From positions 1 to 51,424 of the forward strand of contig CAZKYX010000007.1 in NCBI GenBank assembly GCA_964557125.1: DNA of 51,424 bases, read 5' to 3'. Position 1 is the first letter of the stretch. Each line of letters starts with the position of its first letter. The notes beneath the pieces were generated by a model. That model had not been told where the DNA came from and ran no database searches. It saw nothing but the letters and a program-made list of their open reading frames with translations. The translations under genes were made by a program, and so were the position numbers. Below, one piece after another: positions 17,637 to 27,500 of this stretch. Origin of the DNA: CAZKYX01 sp964557125 (GTDB lineage Bacteria; Patescibacteriota; Microgenomatia; Levybacterales; GWA1-39-11).

Positions 17637-18345
17637 CTTTGAGTTCGCGCCTCTCTGCAGTTCCAGCTGGATTTATTGCTTCAATAACAACCGTGTTATC
17701 ACCGTCATTTAAGGAAAGAGCATAGGTGAATTTTCCTCCACTTTCGACAATAGCTTTAAACCCATTAATCGTAACTGAGTTATCAGCATCCGTATTGCCG
17801 GTAACAGTTATCGTTTTATCTGCTTTCGTGAATGTCTGATTGTTAGAAGGAACTGAGACTTCGAGTTTTGGTTTGTCTTTGATGTATGTTATTGAATAGT
17901 CCTTTGAAAATGCGCTTGTTTTTTCATCCTTCACTGTACGTGCTTTTACCGAGTTGTAGCCGGATTTCAGAACCATATTTTTGATTTCAAATGTATTGTC
18001 ATCTGCCACTTTAATTTCTTTGTATAGTTCATCATTCAAGTACACTTCTACGATGGCTTCACTTTGACTGATTGTTCCTGAAATGTTCATGTACGCACTC
18101 TGGGTTGCTTCTTGTACATCTATAAGAATAGGAGGGCTGAGTACTTCTTGACCAATAAGCTGTGTGTCTTCTCTTCCATCACCCCGAATTGAAAAAACAA
18201 GGTTTCCAAATACGTTAATAAAAAAAGGGCCAAATTGAAAAAGGGCAACGATAAGAAGAATAAATCCAGCTGTGAAAAGAAAAGCTTGTCTTTTGTTCTG
18301 TTTTTCGCTTGTGCGGTTAAGCCTTGATGAAACTCTTCTTCGCAT
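17620..18345 (-). CDS. Membrane-anchored extracytoplasmic protein with Ig-like (Big) domains
   Basis: The 241-residue protein has a basic N-terminus (RRRVSSRLNRTSEKQNKRQ), one transmembrane segment at about residues 25-45, and then two beta-rich repeats. Both repeats have the bacterial Ig / glucodextranase-B-like pattern (YMNISGTISQSEAIVEVYLND; TITVTGNTDADNSVTINGFKA). It probably faces the cell wall. A clear ribosome site (AAGGAAAG) precedes the ATG. It starts 2 nt after atpC, so it is the last gene of the ATP synthase operon. The family's role is binding or spacing at the surface; no catalytic residues are seen. Confidence 0.75.
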   Translation of the reverse strand: MRRRVSSRLNRTSEKQNKRQAFLFTAGFILLIVALFQFGPFFINVFGNLVFSIRGDGREDTQLIGQEVLSPPILIDVQEATQSAYMNISGTISQSEAIVEVYLNDELYKEIKVADDNTFEIKNMVLKSGYNSVKARTVKDEKTSAFSKDYSITYIKDKPKLEVSVPSNNQTFTKADKTITVTGNTDADNSVTINGFKAIVESGGKFTYALSLNDGDNTVVIEAINPAGTAERRELKVTYTP

Positions 18346-18347
18346 AT

Positions 18348-18755
18348 TTATACTTTCCTTTTTATTTTTTCGGCCATTTTAAGCTCTAGAATTGTGCGTT
18401 GGAGTTCTTTTTCGACAATGAGCATGTCAGTAGTTTCGTCTCTATTTTTCAGAAGTTCCTCTGCGCGCTTTTTGGCTTCAAGTGCTTTCGCAATTTCAAT
18501 ATTTTCTGCTTTAACAGCATAGTCAGAGAGTACGCTTACTTTTTCTTTCTCAACCTCTAAGAAACCACCAGCAATGGCTATTAGAGTTTGTTTATCCCCC
18601 TTCTTGATTTTCACTTCTCCCTCAGAGAGTTTTGAAAAAAGAGGAACATGGTTGGTGAGAATGGTTATTTCGCCTTTCTCAGTAGGCAATGATACTTCAT
18701 CAACACTGTCTGAAAAAACTGCAGATTCAGGGGATAATATTTCTAGTAAAAACAC
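18348..18755 (-). CDS. atpC: F-type ATP synthase epsilon subunit
   Basis: The 135-residue protein has the epsilon beta-sandwich (ILSPESAVFSDSVDEVSLPTEKGEITILTNHVPLFSKL, GGFLEVEKEKVSVLSD) and a C-terminal helical pair. Epsilon is part of the central stalk of F1 and can restrain ATP hydrolysis. The start is GTG at 18755, preceded by an AAGGAGG ribosome site that lies within the last codons of atpD. Confidence 0.93.
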   Translation of the reverse strand: MFLLEILSPESAVFSDSVDEVSLPTEKGEITILTNHVPLFSKLSEGEVKIKKGDKQTLIAIAGGFLEVEKEKVSVLSDYAVKAENIEIAKALEAKKRAEELLKNRDETTDMLIVEKELQRTILELKMAEKIKRKV

Positions 18756-18758
18756 TTT

Positions 18759-20165
18759 TTAACGGCCTCCTTTTTTGATTACCTCATCAATTGTTCCAGC
18801 CATATAGAAGTCTTGTTCAGAAATTTTGTCATGTCTTCCTTCAATAATTTCCTTAAATCCTTTAATCGTATCGGTAATCTTGACGTATTTACCAGGAGCT
18901 CCGGTAAAGATTTCAGCTACAAACATTGGTTGGGTAAGGAATCTCTGAATTTTTCTTGCTCTACCAACAGTTAATTTGTCTTCATCTGATAGCTCATCCA
19001 TACCTAGAATTGCAATAATGTCCTGTAAGTCCTTATATCGTTGCAATACCCTTTTAATTTCTGAGGCAACTTCATAGTGTTCTTTTCCAACAATATTTGG
19101 ATCAAGAAGCCTTGATGAGGAAGTCAGGGGGTCAACAGCAGGGTAAAGGCCTTGTTCTGCAATAGACCGTTCAAGCGCGATGGAGGCGTCAAGATGTCCA
19201 AAAATAGTTGCAGGAGCTGGGTCAGTATAGTCATCAGCAGGTACATACACCGCCTGTACAGAGGTAATTGAGCCGTTCTTCGTTGAGGTGATACGTTCTT
19301 GAAGAGAACCGATATCGTGGGCCAGTGTTGGTTGATAACCAACAGCTGATGGGATTCTCCCAAGTAAGGCAGAAACTTCGCTTCCAGCTTGAGCAAACCT
19401 AAATACATTGTCAATAAATAGAAGGACATCTTCGTTCTTTTGGTCTCTAAAATATTCAGCCATAGTAAGTGCTGTGAGCCCTACGCGCAATCTATTTCCA
19501 GGAGGTTCGTTCATCTGACCGTATACCATGACGGTCTTGTCGATAACTCCGGAATTCTTCATTTCAATCCACAAATCTGTTCCTTCACGCGTTCTCTCCC
19601 CAACTCCCGCAAAAACTGAATGTCCGCTGTGTACAATTGCAATATTTCGGATAAGTTCTTGAATAATAACAGTTTTGCCGACCCCAGCTCCTCCAAAAAT
19701 TCCAATTTTTCCTCCCTTTGTAAAAGGAGCAATAAGATCAATAACTTTTATGCCTGTTTCAAGCATTTCAGGCTTGGTGCTTTGTTCTGAGAGGAGTGGT
19801 GCTGCGTTATGAATTGGTGCATACTTTACTTTTGGACTCATCACTTTAAGCCCATCAATTGGTTCTCCTAATACGTTAAATATTCGTCCGAGTGTTTCTG
19901 TTCCCGTTGGAACTTGAATTGGAGCGCCGGTTCTTGAGACCTTTGCGCCTCTTACAAGTCCTTCGGTTGGCCCCATGGCAATTGTTCTAACCTCACCGCT
20001 TCCTAATTCGAATTCAGTTTCTAGTATAAGGTCTTTTTTATCTCCATCTAGCTTAACAACAAGCGCTTCATATACTTCTGGAATATCTTTCTCAAATCTC
20101 ACGTCCACAACTGGTCCTTGGATTCTTATAATTATTCCGATGCTTTTTAAACTATCTTTACTCAT
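18759..20165 (-). CDS. atpD: F-type ATP synthase beta subunit
   Basis: The 468-residue catalytic subunit of F1 has the Walker A motif GGAGVGKTV, GERTREGTDLW (catalytic Glu region), the Walker B LLFIDNVFRF and the signature PSAVGYQPTLA. Length is normal for the family. It sits in the standard order between gamma and epsilon. The catalytic positions I can identify are intact, so it should be active. Confidence 0.97.
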   Translation of the reverse strand: MSKDSLKSIGIIIRIQGPVVDVRFEKDIPEVYEALVVKLDGDKKDLILETEFELGSGEVRTIAMGPTEGLVRGAKVSRTGAPIQVPTGTETLGRIFNVLGEPIDGLKVMSPKVKYAPIHNAAPLLSEQSTKPEMLETGIKVIDLIAPFTKGGKIGIFGGAGVGKTVIIQELIRNIAIVHSGHSVFAGVGERTREGTDLWIEMKNSGVIDKTVMVYGQMNEPPGNRLRVGLTALTMAEYFRDQKNEDVLLFIDNVFRFAQAGSEVSALLGRIPSAVGYQPTLAHDIGSLQERITSTKNGSITSVQAVYVPADDYTDPAPATIFGHLDASIALERSIAEQGLYPAVDPLTSSSRLLDPNIVGKEHYEVASEIKRVLQRYKDLQDIIAILGMDELSDEDKLTVGRARKIQRFLTQPMFVAEIFTGAPGKYVKITDTIKGFKEIIEGRHDKISEQDFYMAGTIDEVIKKGGR

Positions 20166-20172
20166 ATATGTG

Positions 20173-21027
20173 TCAACTTTGGCTATTTGCCAAATCTAAT
20201 ATTTCGTTTGTAATTCTTTCTTGTCGTGACTTATTATAAACAAGGGTGAGGTATTCAGCAATATCTTTCGCATTATTTTTGGCATTTTGCATAGCCATCA
20301 TGCGTGCAGCCTGCTCTGAGGTGTATGCTTGGAGAAGCGCGTTATATATTTGCACTTCTAAGTAGTAGGGAAGGAGATCAACTAGAATTTCCTCAGCAGG
20401 TGGTTCAAAAAGAATAGAATTTTCGGTTGGTACACTGGCTGTATCTTGGCTAGCATCAAACTCAAATGGAAGAAGTTTTTGTACAACTGGGGTTTGGGTA
20501 AAAAGTGATTTGAATTCAGCATACAGCAGATGCACTTCCGATATCTCGTTTTTTTCAATAAGATTAACAATGAAATTTTTCAGTTGGTATACGAGAAGAT
20601 AATTTGGTAGGGTAGTGCCCATCGGATAGGAAGCAAGGTACTCAAAATCAAGTTTTGCTCCAAAAAGCTCAATTTTTTTACCAAGAGTAATAAGTTTTGT
20701 GTTTTTTGTCTCTTGTTCTAGGAGTTTTTTGTTCAGATTTGTATTCAGAGAGCCGCAAAGACCTCTATCTGGTGAAATTGCAATAATAAGCTTGTTCTCA
20801 GAAGAATTAAGAGTCAGTAATGGAATCTTTTTCTGCTTTGGGGATAGTCCAGCTATCGCTCGTGATGTCATTCTGGAAATTTTTTGTGCGTAGGGGTTGT
20901 TTGTTGTTGCAGCAGCTTGTGCCTTTTTAATCTTTGCTGCGGAAATCATTTCCATAGCTTTTGCTATTTGAGCAATATTTTTTGATGTAGAAATTCGTCT
21001 TTTTAAAAGTTGAAGGTTTTGAGCCAT
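20173..21027 (-). CDS. atpG: F-type ATP synthase gamma subunit
   Basis: The 284-residue protein has the gamma N-terminal helix (LLKRRISTSKNIAQIAKAMEMISAAKIKKAQ), the central GLCGSLN motif and the C-terminal helix EQAARMMAMQNAKNNAKDI. Gamma is the rotor shaft inside the alpha-beta hexamer. The ATG follows a short ACCTA-rich microrepeat spacer (21029-21062) with no recognisable ribosome site. Its stop is 7 nt before atpD. Confidence 0.95.
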   Translation of the reverse strand: MAQNLQLLKRRISTSKNIAQIAKAMEMISAAKIKKAQAAATTNNPYAQKISRMTSRAIAGLSPKQKKIPLLTLNSSENKLIIAISPDRGLCGSLNTNLNKKLLEQETKNTKLITLGKKIELFGAKLDFEYLASYPMGTTLPNYLLVYQLKNFIVNLIEKNEISEVHLLYAEFKSLFTQTPVVQKLLPFEFDASQDTASVPTENSILFEPPAEEILVDLLPYYLEVQIYNALLQAYTSEQAARMMAMQNAKNNAKDIAEYLTLVYNKSRQERITNEILDLANSQS

Positions 21028-21028
21028 G

Positions 21029-21110
21029 TTTAGTTTTTAGGTTTTAGGTGGTAGGTTGTAGATTTCAAGCTTTTGCTTTTATCATTTACCATTGACCATT
21101 TGTCATTTAT
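21029..21110 (-). repeat. Two low-complexity microrepeat patches in the atpA-atpG spacer
   Basis: On the minus strand the spacer has an ACCTA-type patch (21029-21062: ACCTACCACCTAAAACCTA and variants) that runs up to the atpG start. A second patch (21081-21110) is built from AAATGAC/AAATGGTC-like units and reaches into the last codons of atpA. The ACCTA patch resembles patches at the gatB and gatD starts. Confidence 0.6.
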
Positions 21111-22629
21111 CTTTCTTGGGTCGGGATTTTATGTAGCTTTCGATAGCACTTTTTAGCTCATCAAGCAATTTCTCATCCATTTTGTCCCCTGTCGCTATTT
21201 TTTCAATCAGTTTTTTGTTTTTTAATTTTAAGAAGTCTACAATTTTATCTTCGAATTCAATAATTTGTGATGGTTCTATCTCGTCAAGAAGCCCATTTGT
21301 TGTGGCATAAATTGAGATAACCTGCGCATATTCAGGTTTTGGAGAATATTGAGGTTGCTTGAGAACTTCTGTTACTCTTTTGCCGCGCTCAATTCTTTTT
21401 TGAGTTGCTTCATCCAAGTCGCTACCAAATTGAGCAAATGCTGCGAGCTCTCTGTATTGAGCGCTTTCAAGCCTAAGATTTCCCGCAACTTGCTTCATTG
21501 CTTTTGTTTGAGCAGCACCACCAACTCTTGAAACTGAAAGACCAGTATTTATAGCAGGTCTAATACCTGAATTGAAAAGTGAGTTTTCTAGGTAAATTTG
21601 TCCATCTGTAATTGAGATAACATTGGTTGGAATATAGGCTGAGTTGTCTCCGGCTTGGGTTTCAATGATAGGAAGTGCAGTTATTGATCCTCCGGCTAGT
21701 TTTTCAGACATTCTTGAAGCTCTTTCAAGAATTCTTGAGTGAAGATAGAAAATGTCTCCTGGATATGCTTCTCTTCCCGCGGGTCTTCTAAGTAGCAGTG
21801 AGATTTGTCTATACGCCCATGCGTGTTTTGAGAAATCGTCAAATACGAGAAGAACATCTTCTCCTTTATCCATGAAGTATTCAGCAATTGCGGTTGCGGT
21901 AAAAGGAGCAAGGTACTGCAGAGCAGCTGTTTCGGAAGCACTTGAAGCAACGATAATGGTGTAGTCCATTGCGCCTTCCTCTTCTAATTTACCTATCGTT
22001 CTTGCAATATTGCTTCTTTTTTGTCCTATTGCACAGTAAATACATATTACCTGCTTTAAGCCTAGGTCTTTACTTTTTTGATTGAGGATTGTGTCTATTG
22101 CTATTGCAGTCTTTCCCGTGTTCCTGTCACCAATAATAAGTTGTCTTTGACCTCTTCCAATTGGGGTTAGCGCATCAATAGCCTTAATTCCAGTTTTAAG
22201 AGGGGTATCAACCGGTTGTCTTTGAATAACACCTGGCGCAATTTTTTCCAAGGGGTAGAGCGGACCTTTTAGATTTAGCTTCTTACCATCGAGTGGATTT
22301 TGCAGGGGGTCAATGGTTCTACCTATAAGATCGTTACTTCCGGTAATACTTAATATTTTCCCAGTTGTCTTAACAACGTCTCCTTCTTTGATGTCACCAG
22401 CATCAGATAAGAGAATAATTGAAGTAAAGTCTTCATTAAGATTGAAGGTGAGACCTCTAGCTCCATTTGCAAATGCAACTTCTTCACCAAACCCAGCCTT
22501 AGTGAGACCATTTACTTGCACTATTCCATCTCCAATTGATTCTACAATGCCAATATTTTCAACCTTTGGTGATATATGCACTGTTGAAAGTTTTTCTTCG
22601 ATTTGTTTTATTAATTCTTCAGGTTTCAT
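21103..22629 (-). CDS. atpA: F-type ATP synthase alpha subunit
   Basis: The 508-residue protein has the Walker A GDRNTGKTA, LLVFDDFSKHAWAYRQISLLLRRPAGREAYPGD, the RIERG region and ISITDGQIYLE. The alpha-signature PAINTGLSVSRVGGAAQ is complete and holds the arginine that reaches the catalytic site. Length is normal. The ATG overlaps the stop of the delta gene (4 bp), so the two are coupled. Confidence 0.97.
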   Translation of the reverse strand: MKPEELIKQIEEKLSTVHISPKVENIGIVESIGDGIVQVNGLTKAGFGEEVAFANGARGLTFNLNEDFTSIILLSDAGDIKEGDVVKTTGKILSITGSNDLIGRTIDPLQNPLDGKKLNLKGPLYPLEKIAPGVIQRQPVDTPLKTGIKAIDALTPIGRGQRQLIIGDRNTGKTAIAIDTILNQKSKDLGLKQVICIYCAIGQKRSNIARTIGKLEEEGAMDYTIIVASSASETAALQYLAPFTATAIAEYFMDKGEDVLLVFDDFSKHAWAYRQISLLLRRPAGREAYPGDIFYLHSRILERASRMSEKLAGGSITALPIIETQAGDNSAYIPTNVISITDGQIYLENSLFNSGIRPAINTGLSVSRVGGAAQTKAMKQVAGNLRLESAQYRELAAFAQFGSDLDEATQKRIERGKRVTEVLKQPQYSPKPEYAQVISIYATTNGLLDEIEPSQIIEFEDKIVDFLKLKNKKLIEKIATGDKMDEKLLDELKSAIESYIKSRPKKDK

Positions 22630-22970
22630 GTGTTTAATGTAGCAATAGTGTCATTTATATACTTTTTGAATGTAAAGTCAATAATGGTATCATCGTGTCT
22701 AATTTTAATTCCTGCGCCAAGATCAGGATTAATTTCAATATTTAGTTTCATGTTACTGTATAGTTGTTTCAAATCCTCTTTTTGTGCACTAGTTAATTCG
22801 CTTGCTGAAGTAACTCCAATGGTCTGTTTTGCAAGAGCCTTTTTGTAGTACATAACAAAGGACTTTAATTGTCTTTTGTTCAGTTTTTGCATAACAAAAT
22901 CAGTTGTTTTTTTGTCTAGGCCAAACTGAGCAATCGAATATGCTAAGGTTCGTAATTGTTTGTCGTTCAT
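22626..22970 (-). CDS. atpH: F-type ATP synthase delta subunit, short form
   Basis: Only 114 residues, against about 175-180 in most bacteria. The C-terminal part is recognisable (INPDLGAGIKIRHDDTIIDFTFKKYI corresponds to the usual INPDLIGG...DGSV region). The preceding helical stretch is shorter than the canonical six-helix domain that caps alpha. Overlaps of 4 bp with both atpF and atpA show that the short reading frame is intact and in its operon place, so it is a natural short form and not a truncation by frameshift. Confidence 0.85.
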   Translation of the reverse strand: MNDKQLRTLAYSIAQFGLDKKTTDFVMQKLNKRQLKSFVMYYKKALAKQTIGVTSASELTSAQKEDLKQLYSNMKLNIEINPDLGAGIKIRHDDTIIDFTFKKYINDTIATLNT

Positions 22971-23467
22971 ATAGATTTTATACTTTTCATTCCTTTTTGA
23001 ATGAGTTCGTTTTGTTCCTTTTTATCAAAAAGTCCTTTTATCGATTCTTCAAGGATTTTTTGAGAAAGTGATAAGGCAATTGACTTGGACTCCTTCATAA
23101 ATTCTTCTTTCTCCAATTTTATTTGCTCCTTCATGCTGGTCATAACCTTGCTTGATTCGGTGCGTGCGTCCTCAAGTATAGCGTCTCTTGCTTCTTCGGC
23201 TACTTTTCGCGCTTCATCAATAATTTTTTCTGCTTCGCGGCTTGCTTTTTTCAATATTTCATCTTTTTCACTTTCTGCATTTTCCAAAGCCTTTTGGGCG
23301 CTAGCTGCATCATCAAGCCCTTTTTTAATAGTTGTTTCGCGCTTCTTTAATGTAGTGAGTATTGGCTTGTATAAAAATTTTTTAAAAAGCAACGCAAGCA
23401 CTAAAAAGTTAACTATTTGTGCGATAAATAGTTTTATATCAAAACCAAATTGATTCAATATTTCCAT
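22967..23467 (-). CDS. atpF: F-type ATP synthase b subunit
   Basis: The 166-residue protein has one N-terminal membrane helix (LFIAQIVNFLVLALLFKKFLY) followed by a long, charged, right-handed-type coiled coil rich in Lys, Glu and Ala. This is the peripheral stalk linking subunit a to delta/alpha. Only one b gene is seen, so a homodimer is expected. The stop overlaps the atpH start by 4 bp. Confidence 0.95.
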   Translation of the reverse strand: MEILNQFGFDIKLFIAQIVNFLVLALLFKKFLYKPILTTLKKRETTIKKGLDDAASAQKALENAESEKDEILKKASREAEKIIDEARKVAEEARDAILEDARTESSKVMTSMKEQIKLEKEEFMKESKSIALSLSQKILEESIKGLFDKKEQNELIQKGMKSIKSI

Positions 23468-23481
23468 ATAGCAATAACTTC

Positions 23482-23500
23482 TCCAAAGAATTACTTTGGA
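23482..23500 (-). other. Intercistronic hairpin between atpE and atpF
   Basis: TCCAAAG-loop-CTTTGGA forms a perfect 7-bp stem with a 5-nt loop in the 98-nt atpE-atpF spacer, the longest spacer in the operon. It follows the gene for the c subunit, which is needed in about ten copies per complex. It may stabilise the atpBE part of the mRNA or reduce read-through. No T-run follows, so it is not a standard terminator. Confidence 0.45.
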
Positions 23501-23565
23501 ATTTTCAATAATAGCTAGAAATTTCTACTCTATCTACGTAATGAATGCAAAAAGTCATTTCTCGT

Positions 23566-23772
23566 TTAATGTATAAAAGCGAGAATTAACGAATAAATTG
23601 CGATAGCTTCTGCAAACGCCATGCCTAAAAGCATAGGTGGTAGGATTTTTGATGCTGCCTCGGGATTTCTTCCGATAGAATCCATAGCCTTATAACCAAT
23701 AATTCCGATTGCCAAAGCAGGGAAAATACCTCCAAATGCGATAACTGCTCCGCCTGTGAGTGTAAACTCCAT
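23566..23772 (-). CDS. atpE: F-type ATP synthase c subunit (proton-type ring)
   Basis: From the ATG at 23772 (MEFTLTGGAV) the protein is 68 residues with two membrane helices and the polar loop GRNPEA. The ion-binding carboxylate is Glu55 (GMAFAEAIAIYSL). The Na+ signature is absent: the helix-1 Gln is replaced by Ile (FPALAIGI) and the residue after the Glu is Ala, not Ser/Thr, which points to H+ coupling. I chose this start because a strong AAGGAGGTGG ribosome site precedes it, just before the atpB stop. Confidence 0.94.
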   Translation of the reverse strand: MEFTLTGGAVIAFGGIFPALAIGIIGYKAMDSIGRNPEAASKILPPMLLGMAFAEAIAIYSLILAFIH

Positions 23773-23773
23773 A

Positions 23774-24526
23774 CTAATGACCACCTCCTTCACTTTGTGT
23801 AGTTGCTAAAATCGACATAAATACTAGTGTCAACATTGAAAAAACGAGCGCCTGAACAAGCGCGACTATTGATTCTAACATAAGAAAGGGTATTGGCGCT
23901 AGGAATGCAAACAATCCAGAAACAGTTGCAAGAACTACTTCTCCGGCAAAGATATTTCCGAACAGTCTAAATGAGAGTGAGAAGATTTTTACAAGTTCAA
24001 GCACAAGTTCTAATAGGCCAATAAAAAGTATGATGGGGTTAAACGACAAAAACTTTTTTAAATATCCTACGATTCCATTATAGTGAATTGCTATAGCGTG
24101 GGTTAGAACAACAGATACTGCTCCAAGAGCCAACGTCATATTAAAGTCGCTCGTTGATGGTCTGATGAGAGGTACAAGTTCGCGAATTTTTTCGCCTTCA
24201 TGTGTTACGGTTTCCCAAATGCCAATAGAACCAACTCCTGGGAGCAGGCCAACAAGATTTGAAAAAAGAATTACAAAGAAAAAACTAGCAAACCATGGGA
24301 AGAGGCGGGCTGTTTTGCTTCCAGCTACTTGGTCGGCGAGATCATAAAGATAAGCTATGATTGGTTCAAAAATAGCTTGAGTGCCTTTTGGGACAAGCGC
24401 AATATTACGTGAAACTTTAATGAGCATCAATACGATAAATCCGTCCACAAGGAGTGTGGCTATGACCGTATTTGTAATTGGGAATGACGTCAGTGAATGG
24501 ATAAGTTCCGGTTGGAGTGAGGCCAT
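23774..24526 (-). CDS. atpB: F-type ATP synthase a subunit
   Basis: The 250-residue membrane protein has about six helices. The essential arginine is in LVKIFSLSFRLFGNIFAGEV, facing the c ring. It forms the proton half-channels of Fo. The start was placed at the ATG 24526 (MASLQPELIH); an in-frame TTG four codons upstream is less likely. It opens the operon, 50 bp downstream of dnaE. A TAAAAT hexamer at 24538-24543 could serve as a -10 box. No atpI gene is seen. Confidence 0.95.
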   Translation of the reverse strand: MASLQPELIHSLTSFPITNTVIATLLVDGFIVLMLIKVSRNIALVPKGTQAIFEPIIAYLYDLADQVAGSKTARLFPWFASFFFVILFSNLVGLLPGVGSIGIWETVTHEGEKIRELVPLIRPSTSDFNMTLALGAVSVVLTHAIAIHYNGIVGYLKKFLSFNPIILFIGLLELVLELVKIFSLSFRLFGNIFAGEVVLATVSGLFAFLAPIPFLMLESIVALVQALVFSMLTLVFMSILATTQSEGGGH

Positions 24527-24576
24527 ATGGTAAATCAATTTTACAAAAATAGCCTAATTTTTGCAATAATGAATAT

Positions 24577-27500
24577 TTAGTTTGGAGTTCTAAGTCCTTC
24601 GACAATAATTACTGGCTGTTCTTCCTTGAAGTCCAGTTTGCCTTCAATTATGAGTATTGAGTCTTTGACCAAATACTGCTTTGCACGCTGAAACGTTTTT
24701 GGGAATACAACGCATTCTATTGAAGAACCAACATTGTCTTCTATAGTTACAAAAGCCATTTCATCATTATTCTTTTTGGTAAATATCTTCTTTACGGTAA
24801 CTATAAGTCCGCATACTCGAACTTTAGTACCGTTCTTTTCTTCCCCGAGATCTGAAAGTTTGTGGGTATTAAATGCAAAGAGAGAGCTTAGTGCATTATT
24901 TAGCGGATGGTCTGTCAAGAAAAAACCTAGAAGTTCTTTTTCAAATATAAGTTTTTCATTTTTAGTAAATTCCTCAATATCTGGAATGGTTGCATGAATG
25001 TTAAATATTGGTGCATCGGGAAGGTCGCCAAAAAGACTTGTTTGGTTTGACTCTTTCTTTTTTGCTGCTTTACTAATTGCTGCAACAATATCTGTAATTG
25101 CGGCAAGCAGAGCTGCTCTTTTTCCAAATTCATCAAAAGCTCCAGCTTTAATTAGACTTTCTAAGGTTTTTTTATTTACTTTGCTAAGGTCTACACGCGC
25201 ACAAAAATCTCCAATATCAGTAAACCTTCTATTGCTTCTCGCTTCCAAGATGGTTGTAATAGCTGCACTGCCTACATTTTTAATAGCTGACAGTCCAAAG
25301 CGAATATTACTGTGAACCTCGATTGAGAAATCCGAATCTGAATAATTTACGGATGGCCCGAGGATGTTAATCTTAAGACGCTTACATTCTGCAATGGCCT
25401 CAGAAATTTTTTCATTTTTTTGCGGACCCGTTGAACCTCTGGACTCTGCTGTAAGAAGTGCAGTCATGAATTCTACTCCGTAATGTGCTTTCAAATAAGC
25501 GGTTCTAAAAGCAATAGTTGCATAGCATGCCGCATGAGCTTTGTTAAATCCATATCCTGCGAATGGAGCAATTAATTCAAATACTTCTTCAGCTTTTGCT
25601 TGTGTTAATCCATTTTTTACTGCACCTTGGAGAAAAATTTCTTTCTGCTTTTTCATCTCCGCTGGTATTTTTTTCCCCATGGCCTTTCTAAATTTGTCGG
25701 CATCAAGCCAAGAATAGCCAGCAAGCGCTATGGTTGTAAGGAGTACATCATCTTGATAGGTAAGAATTCCGTACGAAGTGGCAAGTATTTTTTCTAAGCG
25801 TTCGTCTGGGTACTTAATTTTTGTTGGATCATGTTTTCGTGAAATAAATTCGGGAATATTTTGCATCGGACCCGGTCTATACAGTGCAACCATTGCCATT
25901 ACATCAAAAATTGAAGTAGGTTTTAATTCTTTTATGTATCTTCTCATGCCTGAGGATTCTAGTTGAAAAATTCCGGTAGTTTCGCCTGAAGAAAGCAGTT
26001 GATAGGTCGGAGGGTCATCAAACGACAATGTAGAAAAATCAATTTCCACATTTTGATTTTCCTTTATAAACCTGAGGGCTTCTTGAATAATGGTAAGGTT
26101 ACGTAGCCCCAAAAAATCCATTTTTAAAAGACCAACACCGTCTTCTCCAACGGTATACATATCATATTGTGTGACAATTTTGTCTCCATTCGTTTCTTTT
26201 TGCAATGGAACGTATTCAGTCAAATCTTTATCAGCAATTACAACCCCTGCTGCGTGCACAGAGGCGTGTCTTGCAACACCAGCTAGTTTTTTTGCTAAGT
26301 CGAGCAACCTTTTTGTCTCTGGTTCTGTATTGTAGGCAGCCTTGAGGTCTGGACTTTGCGCAAGGGCTGTATCAATTGTCATAGCGTGTCCCTGCCAACC
26401 TGGGGGAATCATTTTTGAAATTCTGTCGGGCGCAGAATAGGGCATACCAAGTGCTCGTCCAGCATCTCTTACTGACCCTCTGGCTTCCATTGTTCCAAAA
26501 GTAATAATTTGTGCAACTTTATCTTTTCCATATTTTTTTGTTACATATTCTATTACAGCATCCCGTTTTGTGTCAGCAAAGTCCAAATCTATATCAGGAG
26601 CGCTAGGTCTTTCAGGATTTAAGAATCTTTCAAACGGAAGTCCAAAGTAAAAAGGGTCAATGTCAGTAATTCTTAATATATACGATACGACCGATCCAGC
26701 GGCAGAGCCTCTTCCGGGACCAACAGAAATTCCATTGTCTTTTGCCCAATTCACAAAATCGGCAACTGTTAAAAAGTAGGTTTCGTATCCTTTTGTGACG
26801 ATAACTGAAACTTCATATTCAATTCTATCCTTTATTTCCTTTGTAAGGGTTGCGTACCTGTCCTTGACTCGTTCTTTTATGAGTTGCTTGAGGTAATCAG
26901 CGGGTGATAGTTGATTTGGAACATCATATTTTGGCATAATCCATTTTCCGAGTTGAATTTCAACATTGCACATCTCAGCAATCTTGACAGTATTTTTAAC
27001 AGCTTCAGGCGTATCAATAAAAAGCTTTTGCATTTCATCTCCACTCTTGATGTAAAAGTCAGGAGAATCAATCATGGTGAGCTTTCTGTTCTCATCGTTA
27101 ATGGTTGTTTGAGTGCCAATACATAAAAGAATTTCTTGAGCTTCGGCATCTGTTTTATCTATGTAATGGTTGTCATTTGTAGCAACAAGTGGAACTCCAT
27201 ACTGTTGGGACAATTCGATTATTTTTTTATTGAGAACCTCTTGGGGTGGAACGTGTAAATGTCTTTGTATCTCAAGAAATAAATTTCCATCACCGAATAT
27301 TTCTTGTAATTTTTTCAACCGCTTTACTGCTTCAGAGTCATCATTTTTAAGGAGAGGTTCTGATACATATCCATTTACACACGCTGTTGTACAAATAAGC
27401 CCCTCGCTGTATTTGGCAAGTAGCTCCATATCAACTCTTGGCTTGTAATAAAACCCTTCCAAATGTGATATGGAGATAATTTTCATTAAGTTTTTGTAGC

